Made by a program: the position numbers and the translations under genes. Positions 36,869 to 45,655 of a stretch of 64,000 nt of DNA are shown here, piece after piece; the first letter of the stretch is position 1; each line of letters opens with the position of its first letter. Where the stretch lies: assembly GCA_028688015.1 (NCBI GenBank), contig JAQTZB010000001.1:163563-227562 (forward strand), read 5' to 3'. The stretch is from Elusimicrobiales bacterium (lineage in GTDB: Bacteria; Elusimicrobiota; Elusimicrobia; Elusimicrobiales; UBA9959). The notes under the pieces were generated by a model, which worked only from the letters and a program-made list of their open reading frames with translations, was not told where the DNA came from and searched no databases.

Positions 36869-38642
36869 AATCATCATAGCCACCGACTGCGGCAGCACCA
36901 CTACCAAGGCCATCCTGATCGAGAAGAAGGGCGACACCTACCGCCAGACTTTCCGCGGCGAAGCCCCGACCACGGTGGAGGCGCCTTTCGAGGACGTCAC
37001 CAAGGGCGTGCTGAACTCCATCACCGAGGTGGAGGAGCTGTCCGGCCGCAAGCTGCTCGACGGCGAAAAGATCATAACCCCGAATAGCGGCAATACCGGC
37101 GCGGACATCTACGTGTCCACCTCCTCGGCCGGCGGCGGCCTGCAGATGATGGTGGCCGGAGCCGTTAAAGCCATGACCGGCGAGTCGGCCCAGCGCTGCG
37201 CGCTCGGCGCGGGCGCCATCGTGATGGACGTGCTGGCCTCCAACGACGGCCGCGCCGACCACGAGAAGATAGAGCGCATCCGCCAGCTGCGCCCCGACAT
37301 GATGCTCCTTTCCGGCGGCACCGACGGCGGCACCGTGACGCACGTAGTGGAGCTCGCGCAGTTCCTGAAGGCCGCGGACCCCAAGCCGCGCCTCGGCGCC
37401 TCCTACAAGCTGCCGGTCATCTACGCCGGCAACAACAAGGCGCACGAGAAGATCAAGGAGATCCTGGGCGACCGCACCGCCCTGATCATCACCGAGAACC
37501 TGCGCCCGACGCTCGAGCGCGAGAACCTGATGCCCGCGCGCCACAAGATCCACGACATCTTCCTGGAACACGTGATGCAGCAGGCCCCCGGCTACCCGCG
37601 CCTGATGAAGATGGTCGGCGCCCCCATCATGCCCACCCCGGCGGCCGTCGGCACGATGACCGAGAAGTTCGCCAAGGCCAACAACTTTAACGTGCTGGCC
37701 GTGGACATCGGCGGCGCCACGACGGACGTGTTCAGCGTGTTCAGCGAGGTGTTCAACCGCACCGTCAGCGCTAACCTGGGCATGAGCTACTCTATCTCCA
37801 ACGTGATGGCCGAGACCGGCCTCGCCAATATCCTGCGCTGGCTGCCCTTCGACATCGAAGAGCAGGATCTCCGCAACCGCCTGAAGAACAAGATGATCCG
37901 CCCGACCACGATCCCGCAGACCGTAGAGGACCTGCAGATCGAGCACGCGGTGGCCCGCGAGGCGCTGCGCCTGGCCTTCGACCAGCACAAGGCGCTGGCC
38001 GTGGGGCTGAAGGGCGTGCAGCAGGAGCGCTCCATCTCCGACGCTTTCGACCAGACCGCCTCCGGCGCCAGCCTGATCAACGTGATGCACCTGGACTACG
38101 TGATCGGCTCCGGCGGCATCCTGGCCCATTCCCCCCGCCGCACGCAGTCGATGCTGATGATGATCGACGCCTACCAGCCCGAGGGCGTGACCCGCATGGC
38201 GGTGGACTCGATCTTCATGATGCCGCACCTGGGCGTGCTGGCGCAGATCAGCGAGAAGGCCGCGCTGGACGTGTTCTACCACGACTGCCTCGTGCGCCTG
38301 GGCACCTGCCTGGCCCCCAAGGGCCTGGGCAAGGAAGGCCAGCTGATCCTGGAATGGGAAGTGACCGGCTCCGACGGCAGGAAGCAGGCCGGCGAGCTGC
38401 GCTTCGGCGACATCCTCCATGTGCCCTTCGACGCCCCCAAGGCGAAGCTGGTGGCCCGCCCGGCGAAGGGTTTCGACATGGGCGCCGGCCCCGGCAATAA
38501 ACTGGAAGCCGAGATCGAGGGCGGCGTGGTGGGCCTGGTGCTGGACGGCCGCGGCCGCCCGTTCAACCTGGCCAAGGACCACGGCAAGCGCCGCAACGAC
38601 CTGAACAAGTGGTACAAGTCCATGGGGATGTACCCGGTCTAA
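36849..38642 (+). CDS. MutL/GlmL-like (glutamate mutase L family) ASKHA ATPase
   Basis: IATDCGSTTTKAILIEK, TPNSGNTGADIYVSTSSAGGGLQMMVAG, MMLLSGGTDGG, VLAVDIGGATTDVFSVF. Confidence 0.87.
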   Translation: MSKKDLEIIIATDCGSTTTKAILIEKKGDTYRQTFRGEAPTTVEAPFEDVTKGVLNSITEVEELSGRKLLDGEKIITPNSGNTGADIYVSTSSAGGGLQMMVAGAVKAMTGESAQRCALGAGAIVMDVLASNDGRADHEKIERIRQLRPDMMLLSGGTDGGTVTHVVELAQFLKAADPKPRLGASYKLPVIYAGNNKAHEKIKEILGDRTALIITENLRPTLERENLMPARHKIHDIFLEHVMQQAPGYPRLMKMVGAPIMPTPAAVGTMTEKFAKANNFNVLAVDIGGATTDVFSVFSEVFNRTVSANLGMSYSISNVMAETGLANILRWLPFDIEEQDLRNRLKNKMIRPTTIPQTVEDLQIEHAVAREALRLAFDQHKALAVGLKGVQQERSISDAFDQTASGASLINVMHLDYVIGSGGILAHSPRRTQSMLMMIDAYQPEGVTRMAVDSIFMMPHLGVLAQISEKAALDVFYHDCLVRLGTCLAPKGLGKEGQLILEWEVTGSDGRKQAGELRFGDILHVPFDAPKAKLVARPAKGFDMGAGPGNKLEAEIEGGVVGLVLDGRGRPFNLAKDHGKRRNDLNKWYKSMGMYPV

Positions 38643-38669
38643 GGTTTTTAAGGACAAAAGGAGAAATTT

Positions 38670-39794
38670 ATGGCCCACGCATATACCCCCGGACTTAAAG
38701 TAATGCCCTGCACGCTGTTCAGGAAGAAGCGCCTGCTGCCCATCCCCGGCAAGGTGCTGGTGCAGGACGGCAAGGAGGTCGAAGCCACCGACGTGGTTGC
38801 CCAGACCGAGCTGCCCGGCAAAGTGTTCCCCATCAATGTCGCCAACCGCCTCGGCTGCATGCCCGAGGAGATCAAGGAGTACCTGCTCAAGAAGGAGGGC
38901 GATCCGGTGAAGAAGGGCGAGATCATCGCCGAGAACAAGCCGTTCCTGAAGTTCATGAAGACCGCCATCGAGTCGCCGATCGACGGCACCGTGGACACCA
39001 TCTCCCACCTGACCGGCCAGATGATGCTGCGCGAGCCCCCGAAGGTGCTGCCGCTGCAGTCCTACGTGAAGGGCCGCGTGGTCGAAGTAACGCCGGAGTT
39101 CGGCGTGACCGTAGAGTCCGAGGGCACCTTCATCCAGGGGATCTTCGGCATAGGCGGCGAAGTCAACGGCGAGATCCTGATGGCGGCCAAGAGCCCCGAC
39201 GAGGAGCTGATGCCGGAAACTCTGACCGACGCCGCGCGCGGCAAGATCGTCATAGGCGGCAAGCACGCCGGCCTCAGCACCATCAAACGCGCCGTAGAAT
39301 TGGGCGTGAAGGCCATAGTCGTGGGCGGCATCCACGACCGCGACCTGCGGCAGCTGCTCGGCTACGACATCGGCGTGGCCGTGACCGGCACCGAGCAGGT
39401 GGGCATCACCCTGATCGTCACCGAGGGCTTCGGCATGATCCCGATGGCCGAGTACACCTTCAAACTGCTGGCCTCGCGCAACGGAGAGAAGGCCTCCGTC
39501 TCCGGCGCCACGCAGATCCGCGCCGGCGTCATGCGGCCCGAGATCATCGTGCCCGGTTTCCCGAAGAACGTAACCGAGTGCAAGAAGGACCAGGGCCGCG
39601 GCTGGATCGAGCCCGGCGACCCTATCCGCATCATCCGCGAGCCGCACTTCGGCGTGATCGGCACGGTGAAGAGCCTGCCGCCGGAGCTGACCGTCATCGG
39701 CAGCGAGAGCCACGCCCGCGTGCTCGAGGTAACGCTTGAGGGCGGCGAGGTGATAGTGGTACCGCGCGCCAACATAGAAGTACTGGAGAAATAA
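38670..39794 (+). CDS. Barrel-sandwich hybrid / KOW-like protein associated with the MutL-like ATPase
   Basis: VKKGEIIAENKPFLKFMKTAIESPIDGTVDTIS (lipoyl/RnfC-like barrel); C-terminal GDPIRIIREPHFGVIGTVKSL...VPRANIEVLE (KOW-like). Confidence 0.72.
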   Translation: MAHAYTPGLKVMPCTLFRKKRLLPIPGKVLVQDGKEVEATDVVAQTELPGKVFPINVANRLGCMPEEIKEYLLKKEGDPVKKGEIIAENKPFLKFMKTAIESPIDGTVDTISHLTGQMMLREPPKVLPLQSYVKGRVVEVTPEFGVTVESEGTFIQGIFGIGGEVNGEILMAAKSPDEELMPETLTDAARGKIVIGGKHAGLSTIKRAVELGVKAIVVGGIHDRDLRQLLGYDIGVAVTGTEQVGITLIVTEGFGMIPMAEYTFKLLASRNGEKASVSGATQIRAGVMRPEIIVPGFPKNVTECKKDQGRGWIEPGDPIRIIREPHFGVIGTVKSLPPELTVIGSESHARVLEVTLEGGEVIVVPRANIEVLEK

Positions 39795-39802
39795 GCGCGT
39801 CG

Positions 39803-39840
39803 GCGGCCGGGGCGCTCAGGCGGCCCGGCCGCTTTCATTA
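39803..39840 (+). terminator. Hairpin terminator candidate
   Basis: gcggccggg-12 nt-cccggccgc followed by tttcattat. Confidence 0.45.
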
Positions 39841-39841
39841 T

Positions 39842-42019
39842 ATGGCGAAAAAACACAGGAAAGAGCGGGGCCACGTTGCTCCCGGCGCCGGGGCGGCCGC
39901 CGCGGCCGCGGACCGCTTTCCCGCCTGGCTGGCCTGGCCGGTCGTGGGCGCCTGGTTCGTTTTTGTCCTCAAGAGCTACTATTCCCGCTACCCGCTCAAC
40001 CTGGGCAGCCTGGCCGCCCTGCTCTCTCCCGGCCAGTACACCGAGGGCCTGTTCTCCGTCCTGCCCGGGCACGCCCTGACGCTGCTGGCCGCGGCTTTTT
40101 TCTTCTTCGCCTGCTTCGGCCTCGGGCGCGCCGCGCTGCGCGCCGCGGGTTTCGCCTTCTCCGGCGCCCTCGAGGAGGTTTCCCTCTCCTGCGGCGCGGG
40201 GCTAGGACTGCTGGCCGCCTACGTGTTCGCGCTGGCGGCCTTCAAGCTCCTCTATCTCTGGCCCGTGGCCGTTTTCCTGGCGCTGGCCGCGGGGCTGGGC
40301 CTTTACCAGCTGCGCGCGGCGCCGCCGGCACCGGCGGAGGGCGGGGCCGCGGCATTAGGCCCGTTGGACCTGGCCGCGCTGGCCGCCCTGCTGCTGGCCC
40401 TGCTGCTGAACCTGGCCGGGGCGCTGAGCCCCGAGATCTTTTACGACGCGCTGGTCTACCACCTGGCGGTGCCGAACTACTGGGTCATCAGGCACGGCTT
40501 CGAGCCGATGCCTTACAATTTTTACTCCAACCTGCCGTTCACGCACGGCATGCTGTACGCCGCAGGCCTGCTGCTGAAGGGCTCCTCGCTGACCAAGTTC
40601 ATCAACTACGGAGCGGGCGCCCTGACCGTCCTGACCGTGCTGGCCCTGGGCGCGCGCCACTTCTCGCTGCGCGCCGGGCTCTGGGCCGCGCTGATCTTCT
40701 ACACGGTGGCCCACGCGATGTTCGCCTCCTGGTCGGCCGGCACCGAGGCCCTGCTGACGCTGTTTTCCATGCTGGCCCTGTACTGCGCCCTGAACCGGAA
40801 GGAAGGCGAATACCGGTGGCTCTGGCTGGCGGCCTGCTTCTGCGGCCTGGCCATGGGCGTCAAGTATACCGGGCTCTTTACGTCCGTCGGAGTCATGCTG
40901 CTCTACGCCTGGTCCGACAGGAACCGGCCCGCGGCCGCGCTGCGCAACCTGGCCCTCTTCACGCTGATAGCCGCCGTCTTTACCGGCCCGTGGCTGGTGA
41001 AGAACTGGCTCTACACCGGCAACCCGGTGTTCCCTTTCGCGCTGAAGCTCTTCGGAGCTGGCGCCACAGCGGACCCGCAGAAACTCACCGAGTTCGCCGG
41101 CCACGCGGCGCAGATAGGGCCGCTGACGCCCAAGAACTGGCTGCTCACCCAATGGCGGGTCACCATGGGCCAGGTGCCGAATTCAGAGTACTTCACGCCG
41201 CTCTTCCTGGCGCTGCTGCCGGTCGCCTTCCTGCTGGCCGCGCCCGCCGGCCCCGCGCTGGCGGGGCTTTGGGTCTTCTTCCTGGCGTGGTGGCTGGGCT
41301 GGTCTGTTTCTTCCACGATGGTGCGCTTCCTGATGCCCGCCTATCCCGCGGCGGGCCTGGTCCTGGCCGCCGCCCTCTTCTCGCCCGGCCACCGGGCGCT
41401 CAAACTGGCGCTCAAGGCCGCCGCCCTGGGCGTCTGCCTGGCCGCCCTCTACGTCTCCGCCCTCATCTTCTACACGCAGGGGCGCTGGCGCCCTGTCGCC
41501 GGGGCGGTCCCGGCCGAAGAGTACCTGGCCCATACGCAGCCCACCTATCCTTATAGCTGCTACGCCGGCATCAAGTTCATAAATGAACAGACCGGTCCCG
41601 GGTCGAAGACGCTGATGATAGGGGACGAGAAGAGTTTTTATTTCAAGAAGGATTTTATAGTCAGCTCGGTTTACGACCGCACCGCCATAGTGGAGTACGC
41701 CGCGGCCGCCAAGGACGGCGACGACCTCTACGCCCGCCTGCGCGGAGACGGCGTTACCCATGTCCTGTTCAACACCGCCGACGCCATCCGCCTGGGGCGC
41801 GAATACCGGATGTTCTATTGGGACGCCCGCGTCCGCGCCGCCTTCGACAGTTTCTGGGCCCGGCACGCGCGCAGCGTCTACGCCTTCGAGGAGGCGCAGG
41901 GCGGCCGCGTCTTCAACCGGGTGGAAGTTTACGAGCTGCTGGACCGGCTCCCCCCGGGAGTTCCCCCCGCGTTCAACCCCGTGAAAGAGATAGTCATGAA
42001 GACCCTGGACGCCCGCTAG
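39842..42019 (+). CDS. Polytopic GT39/PMT-like glycosyltransferase candidate
   Basis: 725 aa, many TM helices, ALSPEIFYDALVYHLAVPNYWVIRHGF N-terminal loop, C-terminal soluble tail. Confidence 0.7.
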   Translation: MAKKHRKERGHVAPGAGAAAAAADRFPAWLAWPVVGAWFVFVLKSYYSRYPLNLGSLAALLSPGQYTEGLFSVLPGHALTLLAAAFFFFACFGLGRAALRAAGFAFSGALEEVSLSCGAGLGLLAAYVFALAAFKLLYLWPVAVFLALAAGLGLYQLRAAPPAPAEGGAAALGPLDLAALAALLLALLLNLAGALSPEIFYDALVYHLAVPNYWVIRHGFEPMPYNFYSNLPFTHGMLYAAGLLLKGSSLTKFINYGAGALTVLTVLALGARHFSLRAGLWAALIFYTVAHAMFASWSAGTEALLTLFSMLALYCALNRKEGEYRWLWLAACFCGLAMGVKYTGLFTSVGVMLLYAWSDRNRPAAALRNLALFTLIAAVFTGPWLVKNWLYTGNPVFPFALKLFGAGATADPQKLTEFAGHAAQIGPLTPKNWLLTQWRVTMGQVPNSEYFTPLFLALLPVAFLLAAPAGPALAGLWVFFLAWWLGWSVSSTMVRFLMPAYPAAGLVLAAALFSPGHRALKLALKAAALGVCLAALYVSALIFYTQGRWRPVAGAVPAEEYLAHTQPTYPYSCYAGIKFINEQTGPGSKTLMIGDEKSFYFKKDFIVSSVYDRTAIVEYAAAAKDGDDLYARLRGDGVTHVLFNTADAIRLGREYRMFYWDARVRAAFDSFWARHARSVYAFEEAQGGRVFNRVEVYELLDRLPPGVPPAFNPVKEIVMKTLDAR

Positions 42020-42078
42020 CCCCTTCCCGCCTTTCTCCTTGCCCGCAAAGCGGCATAAAGTGTATATTATTGTCAGTT

Positions 42079-43332
42079 ATGTTAAAAACACGACTTGCTA
42101 TCGCCGTATTCTCCGTCTTTTTTGCGGCCTCTGCCGTTTCGGCCGCTACTCCCGCCTCCCAAAAAACTGTCCCCGTGAAGCCGGACTTCTCCGGCTTCGA
42201 AGCCAAGGACATGCCCTATGACAAGGGCGAGGCGGTTCTGCTCTCCTGGCCCGCCGGCCCCGCCGACGTGCCCGGCGCCGTCTACCAGGTCTACGCCGCC
42301 TCCGGTAAAGACTGGACCAAGGTGGAAGAGTTCCCCGCCGAGAAGAAGCTGGCGGCCGACGTGGAGCTGCCCTTCTGGGCCTGGGACCGCCACGCCAAGC
42401 TGCACGTGGTGCAGCTGGACATGCCCGCCCTGTTCCAGGACTTCAAGATCGGCAACGAATACAAATTCAAGGTGAAGTACGTCAACGGCAAGGAGACGGC
42501 CGAGAGCTCCGAGCTGCCCGCCGCGCCCAAGCCGAACCTCTTCAACCTGGCCCGCCTGAACAACCTGCTGCTGCTGATCGTGACGACGATCGTCTTCTTC
42601 TGGACCGTCTCGCACGCCAAGCGCAAGGGCGGCCTGTTCATCCGCCGCATAGCCGGCCTCGACGCCATAGACGAAGCCGTGGGCCGCGCCACCGAGATGG
42701 GCCGCCCGATCTTCTACTCCACCGGCATCGGCTCCATGAGCGCCGTGCCCACGATCGCTTCAACCTCCATCCTCTCCGAGGTGGCCAAGAAAGTCGCCGC
42801 GCACGACACGCAGCTTAAGGTGCCGCACTTCGACCCCATCGTGATGACGGTGTCCAAGGAGATCGTGAAGCAGGCCTACATCGAGGTCGAGCGCCCCGAC
42901 TCCTACCGCGACGATATCAACTTCTTCGTCAGCCAGGACCAGTTCTCCTTCGCGGCTTCCGTGGACGGCATGATCCACCGCGAGAAGCCGGCCGCCTGCT
43001 TCTTCATAGGCCACTTCATGGCAGAGTCGCTGCTGCTGGCCGAGGTCGGCGCAACGACCGGCGCCATCCAGATCGCCGGTACCGAGCAGGAGTCGCAGCT
43101 GCCGTTCTTCTTCACCTCCTGCGACTACACGCTCATCGGCGAGGAGCTCTACGCCGCCGGCGCCTATCTGTCCAAGGAGCCGATGCTGCAGAGCACGCTG
43201 AAGGTGCAGGACTTCGGCAAGGCCTTCGTGATGTTCTCCATCGTCGCGGGCTCGGCGCTCGTGCTGGCCGGCACCTGGTTCAAGATGGATACGCTGCTCA
43301 CGGTGGTCAAGCACCTCTTCAAGGCTTATTGA
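42079..43332 (+). CDS. DUF6754-like membrane protein
   Basis: Signal peptide, FN3-like N-domain, TM (LNNLLLLIVTTIVFFWTVSHAKRKGGLFIRRIAGLDAIDEAVGRATEMGRPIFYSTGIG), C-terminal TM. DUF assignment is from memory. Confidence 0.72.
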   Translation: MLKTRLAIAVFSVFFAASAVSAATPASQKTVPVKPDFSGFEAKDMPYDKGEAVLLSWPAGPADVPGAVYQVYAASGKDWTKVEEFPAEKKLAADVELPFWAWDRHAKLHVVQLDMPALFQDFKIGNEYKFKVKYVNGKETAESSELPAAPKPNLFNLARLNNLLLLIVTTIVFFWTVSHAKRKGGLFIRRIAGLDAIDEAVGRATEMGRPIFYSTGIGSMSAVPTIASTSILSEVAKKVAAHDTQLKVPHFDPIVMTVSKEIVKQAYIEVERPDSYRDDINFFVSQDQFSFAASVDGMIHREKPAACFFIGHFMAESLLLAEVGATTGAIQIAGTEQESQLPFFFTSCDYTLIGEELYAAGAYLSKEPMLQSTLKVQDFGKAFVMFSIVAGSALVLAGTWFKMDTLLTVVKHLFKAY

Positions 43333-43333
43333 T

Positions 43334-44005
43334 ATGACATTGATCAAAAAATACATACCGCTGGCTATCTGCTTCGTCGTCGGCATCCTGACGCTGAGCT
43401 CCTACTACGTTCCGACCCAGGCGTCGGAAAAGTACGTGGAGACCATGAACAAGTGGGAGAACATCGTGGCCGGCTTCGCGTTCCTGCTGGGCCTGTTCAG
43501 CCTGTTCTTCTCGCACACCCGCAAGATCACCCGCCGGGTGGACGGCTGGGGCTACAGCCTCTTCGTCTTCGTCGGGTTCCTGGCCATGGTGGTTCCCGCC
43601 ATCGTCAGCAACGGCAAGCAGATGGTCGGGACCGACCTGACCGGGCTGGGCTGGGGCTACCGCTTCCTGTTCAACGCCCTCTCCGGAACGATGTTCTCGG
43701 TACTGGCGTTCTACATCGTCTCCACCGCGTACCGCGCGTTCCGCATCAAGTCGGCGCAGGCCGGCGTGCTGTTCGCGGCGGCCATGGTGCTGATGCTCGC
43801 CAAGGTGCCGCTCGGCCAGATGATCTGGGAGAAGCTGTTCGGCTGGACCGGCGCCTGGGATATCTCCCAGATAGGCCAGTGGCTGATGGACGTCCCGGTG
43901 GTGGCCGGCAAGCGCGGCATCATGATGGGGCTCGCGATCGGCGGCATCGTGACTGCGCTGAAGATCATCTTCGGCATCGAGCGCCAGTACATGGGTAAGG
44001 ACTAA
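43334..44005 (+). CDS. Multi-TM membrane protein of the DUF6754-associated module
   Basis: Starts 2 bp after the preceding gene; about five hydrophobic helices. Confidence 0.75.
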   Translation: MTLIKKYIPLAICFVVGILTLSSYYVPTQASEKYVETMNKWENIVAGFAFLLGLFSLFFSHTRKITRRVDGWGYSLFVFVGFLAMVVPAIVSNGKQMVGTDLTGLGWGYRFLFNALSGTMFSVLAFYIVSTAYRAFRIKSAQAGVLFAAAMVLMLAKVPLGQMIWEKLFGWTGAWDISQIGQWLMDVPVVAGKRGIMMGLAIGGIVTALKIIFGIERQYMGKD

Positions 44006-44008
44006 ACC

Positions 44009-44836
44009 ATGAAAAACTTTATCGAAAAACTCCTGAAAATAGACCGGCGCCTGATCTTCCTGGCGCTGACCATCCTGCTGGTGTTCCCGATCGTCAGGCC
44101 CCTGGGCCTTCCGAACAAGAACATCGGCACCGAGGTGAAGGCCCTCTACGACAAGATCGAGAGCCTGCCCGCGGGCTCCTTCATCATGCTGTCGCTGGAC
44201 TACGACCCGGCGACCCGCCCCGAGCTGCACCCGCAGGCGGTGGCGGTCATCAAGCACGCCTTCCGCAGGGACCTGCGCATCATGATCCTGACGCTGAACG
44301 CCGGCGCTACCGGCCTCATCGACGAGATCGGCGAGCGCATTCCCAAGGATATCGCCCCGACCAAGAAGTACGGGACCGACTACGTGATCCTGCCCTACCA
44401 GCCCAATCCGGCGGCCGTGATGACGCAGGTCGGCATGGACATGTACCAGATCTACGACAAGGACCGCGACGGCGCGCTGCTCAAGGAGATGCCGGTCATG
44501 AGGGGCATCCGCAGCGCCAAGGATATGCAGCTCGGCATGTGCATCACGGGCACGGCCATGCTGGACTACTGGATCGCCTACACGGCCGACAAGTTCAAGA
44601 TCCCCTTCGCCGGCGGCACCACCGCCGTCAGCCAGATGGGCTACGCCCCCTACCTGCAGACCGGCCAGCTGAAGGGCCTGCTCGGCGGCATGAAAGGCGC
44701 GGCCGACTACGAGCTGCTCATCGGCGAGAAGGAAAAGGGCACCGCCGGCATCGACGCGCTCAGCCTCGCCCACATCATGGTCATCGCGCTGATCGTGGTG
44801 GCCAACATCATGATGCTCTGGCTCAAGTACCTGTAA
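44009..44836 (+). CDS. Membrane protein with N- and C-terminal TM helices and a ~200-aa soluble domain
   Basis: LIFLALTILLVFPIVRPLGL...SLAHIMVIALIVVANIMMLWLKYL flanking a soluble domain (SFIMLSLDYDPATRPELHPQAVAVIKHAFRRDLRIMILTLN). Confidence 0.75.
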   Translation: MKNFIEKLLKIDRRLIFLALTILLVFPIVRPLGLPNKNIGTEVKALYDKIESLPAGSFIMLSLDYDPATRPELHPQAVAVIKHAFRRDLRIMILTLNAGATGLIDEIGERIPKDIAPTKKYGTDYVILPYQPNPAAVMTQVGMDMYQIYDKDRDGALLKEMPVMRGIRSAKDMQLGMCITGTAMLDYWIAYTADKFKIPFAGGTTAVSQMGYAPYLQTGQLKGLLGGMKGAADYELLIGEKEKGTAGIDALSLAHIMVIALIVVANIMMLWLKYL

Positions 44837-44849
44837 TTTAGGAGAAACT

Positions 44850-45587
44850 ATGTCTGAAACGATGTTCATCTTCGGCGGGTGGGTGGCGGCGGGCCTTACC
44901 ATCTTCCTGTTCAGTTTCCTGTACAAGGACAACCCGTTCTTCAAGACGGCGGAGCACCTGTACCTCGGCGCGGGCATGGGCTGGGTGTTCCAGACCGTGC
45001 TCTTCCAGACCTGGATCCCCAAGGTCTGGGAGCCGCTGACCAAGCAGGGCGATTGGACCGTGCTGGTCCCCACCGTGCTCGGCCTGACGCTGGTGACGCA
45101 GTTCTTCCCCCGCGTCTCCTGGATGTCGCGCTACGGCTTCACCTTCATCATGGGCTACGGCTCGGGCCTGGTGATCCCGCTGACCATCTCCACCGACCTG
45201 CTCAAGCAGATCGGCGGCACGATGGCGCCCTTCATGGTCTCCGAGGTCACGCGCGCCAACGCCTGGTCGCTGGTCAACGGAGCCATCGTCGCGGTGGGCT
45301 TCATCTGCGTGCTGTTCTACTTCTTCTTCTCTGTCGAGCATAAAGGCGCTGTCAAGAAGGCTTCGAATATCGGCATCTACTTCCTGATGCTCTACTTCGG
45401 CGCGGCTTTCGGCAATACCGTGATGGGCCGCTTCTCGCTGCTCTACGGGCGCTTTGACGACCTGTACAAGTACTCGGCGCCCAAGTATTTCTACGCCACG
45501 CACGTCATCCTGGCGGCCCTGGTGATCTACTTCATAGTGGACCACTTCAGGACCCGCAAGCCTGCCGTCGAGGAAGAGGCCGCCTGA
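44850..45587 (+). CDS. Multi-TM membrane protein of the DUF6754-associated module
   Basis: 245 aa, about 7-8 hydrophobic helices, colinear and closely spaced. Confidence 0.75.
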   Translation: MSETMFIFGGWVAAGLTIFLFSFLYKDNPFFKTAEHLYLGAGMGWVFQTVLFQTWIPKVWEPLTKQGDWTVLVPTVLGLTLVTQFFPRVSWMSRYGFTFIMGYGSGLVIPLTISTDLLKQIGGTMAPFMVSEVTRANAWSLVNGAIVAVGFICVLFYFFFSVEHKGAVKKASNIGIYFLMLYFGAAFGNTVMGRFSLLYGRFDDLYKYSAPKYFYATHVILAALVIYFIVDHFRTRKPAVEEEAA

Positions 45588-45606
45588 GACCCTTTCGCTA
45601 AGGCGC

Positions 45607-45644
45607 AAAAAAGGCGGGCCGGTTAACCGGCCCGCCTTTTTTTG
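45607..45644. terminator. Bidirectional intrinsic terminator
   Basis: Perfect palindrome aaaaaaggcgggccggtt|aaccggcccgcctttttt. Confidence 0.92.
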
Positions 45645-45655
45645 TTCCCCGCCCT

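Noticed and set aside
36852-39713. 953-aa minus-strand ORF
   Set aside because: Antisense shadow of the MutL-like and barrel protein genes, which carry recognisable motifs.
43319-45073. 584-aa minus ORF opposite the membrane operon
   Set aside because: Antisense shadow; Asp/His/Val/Gln-rich composition, no hydrophobic or domain signature.
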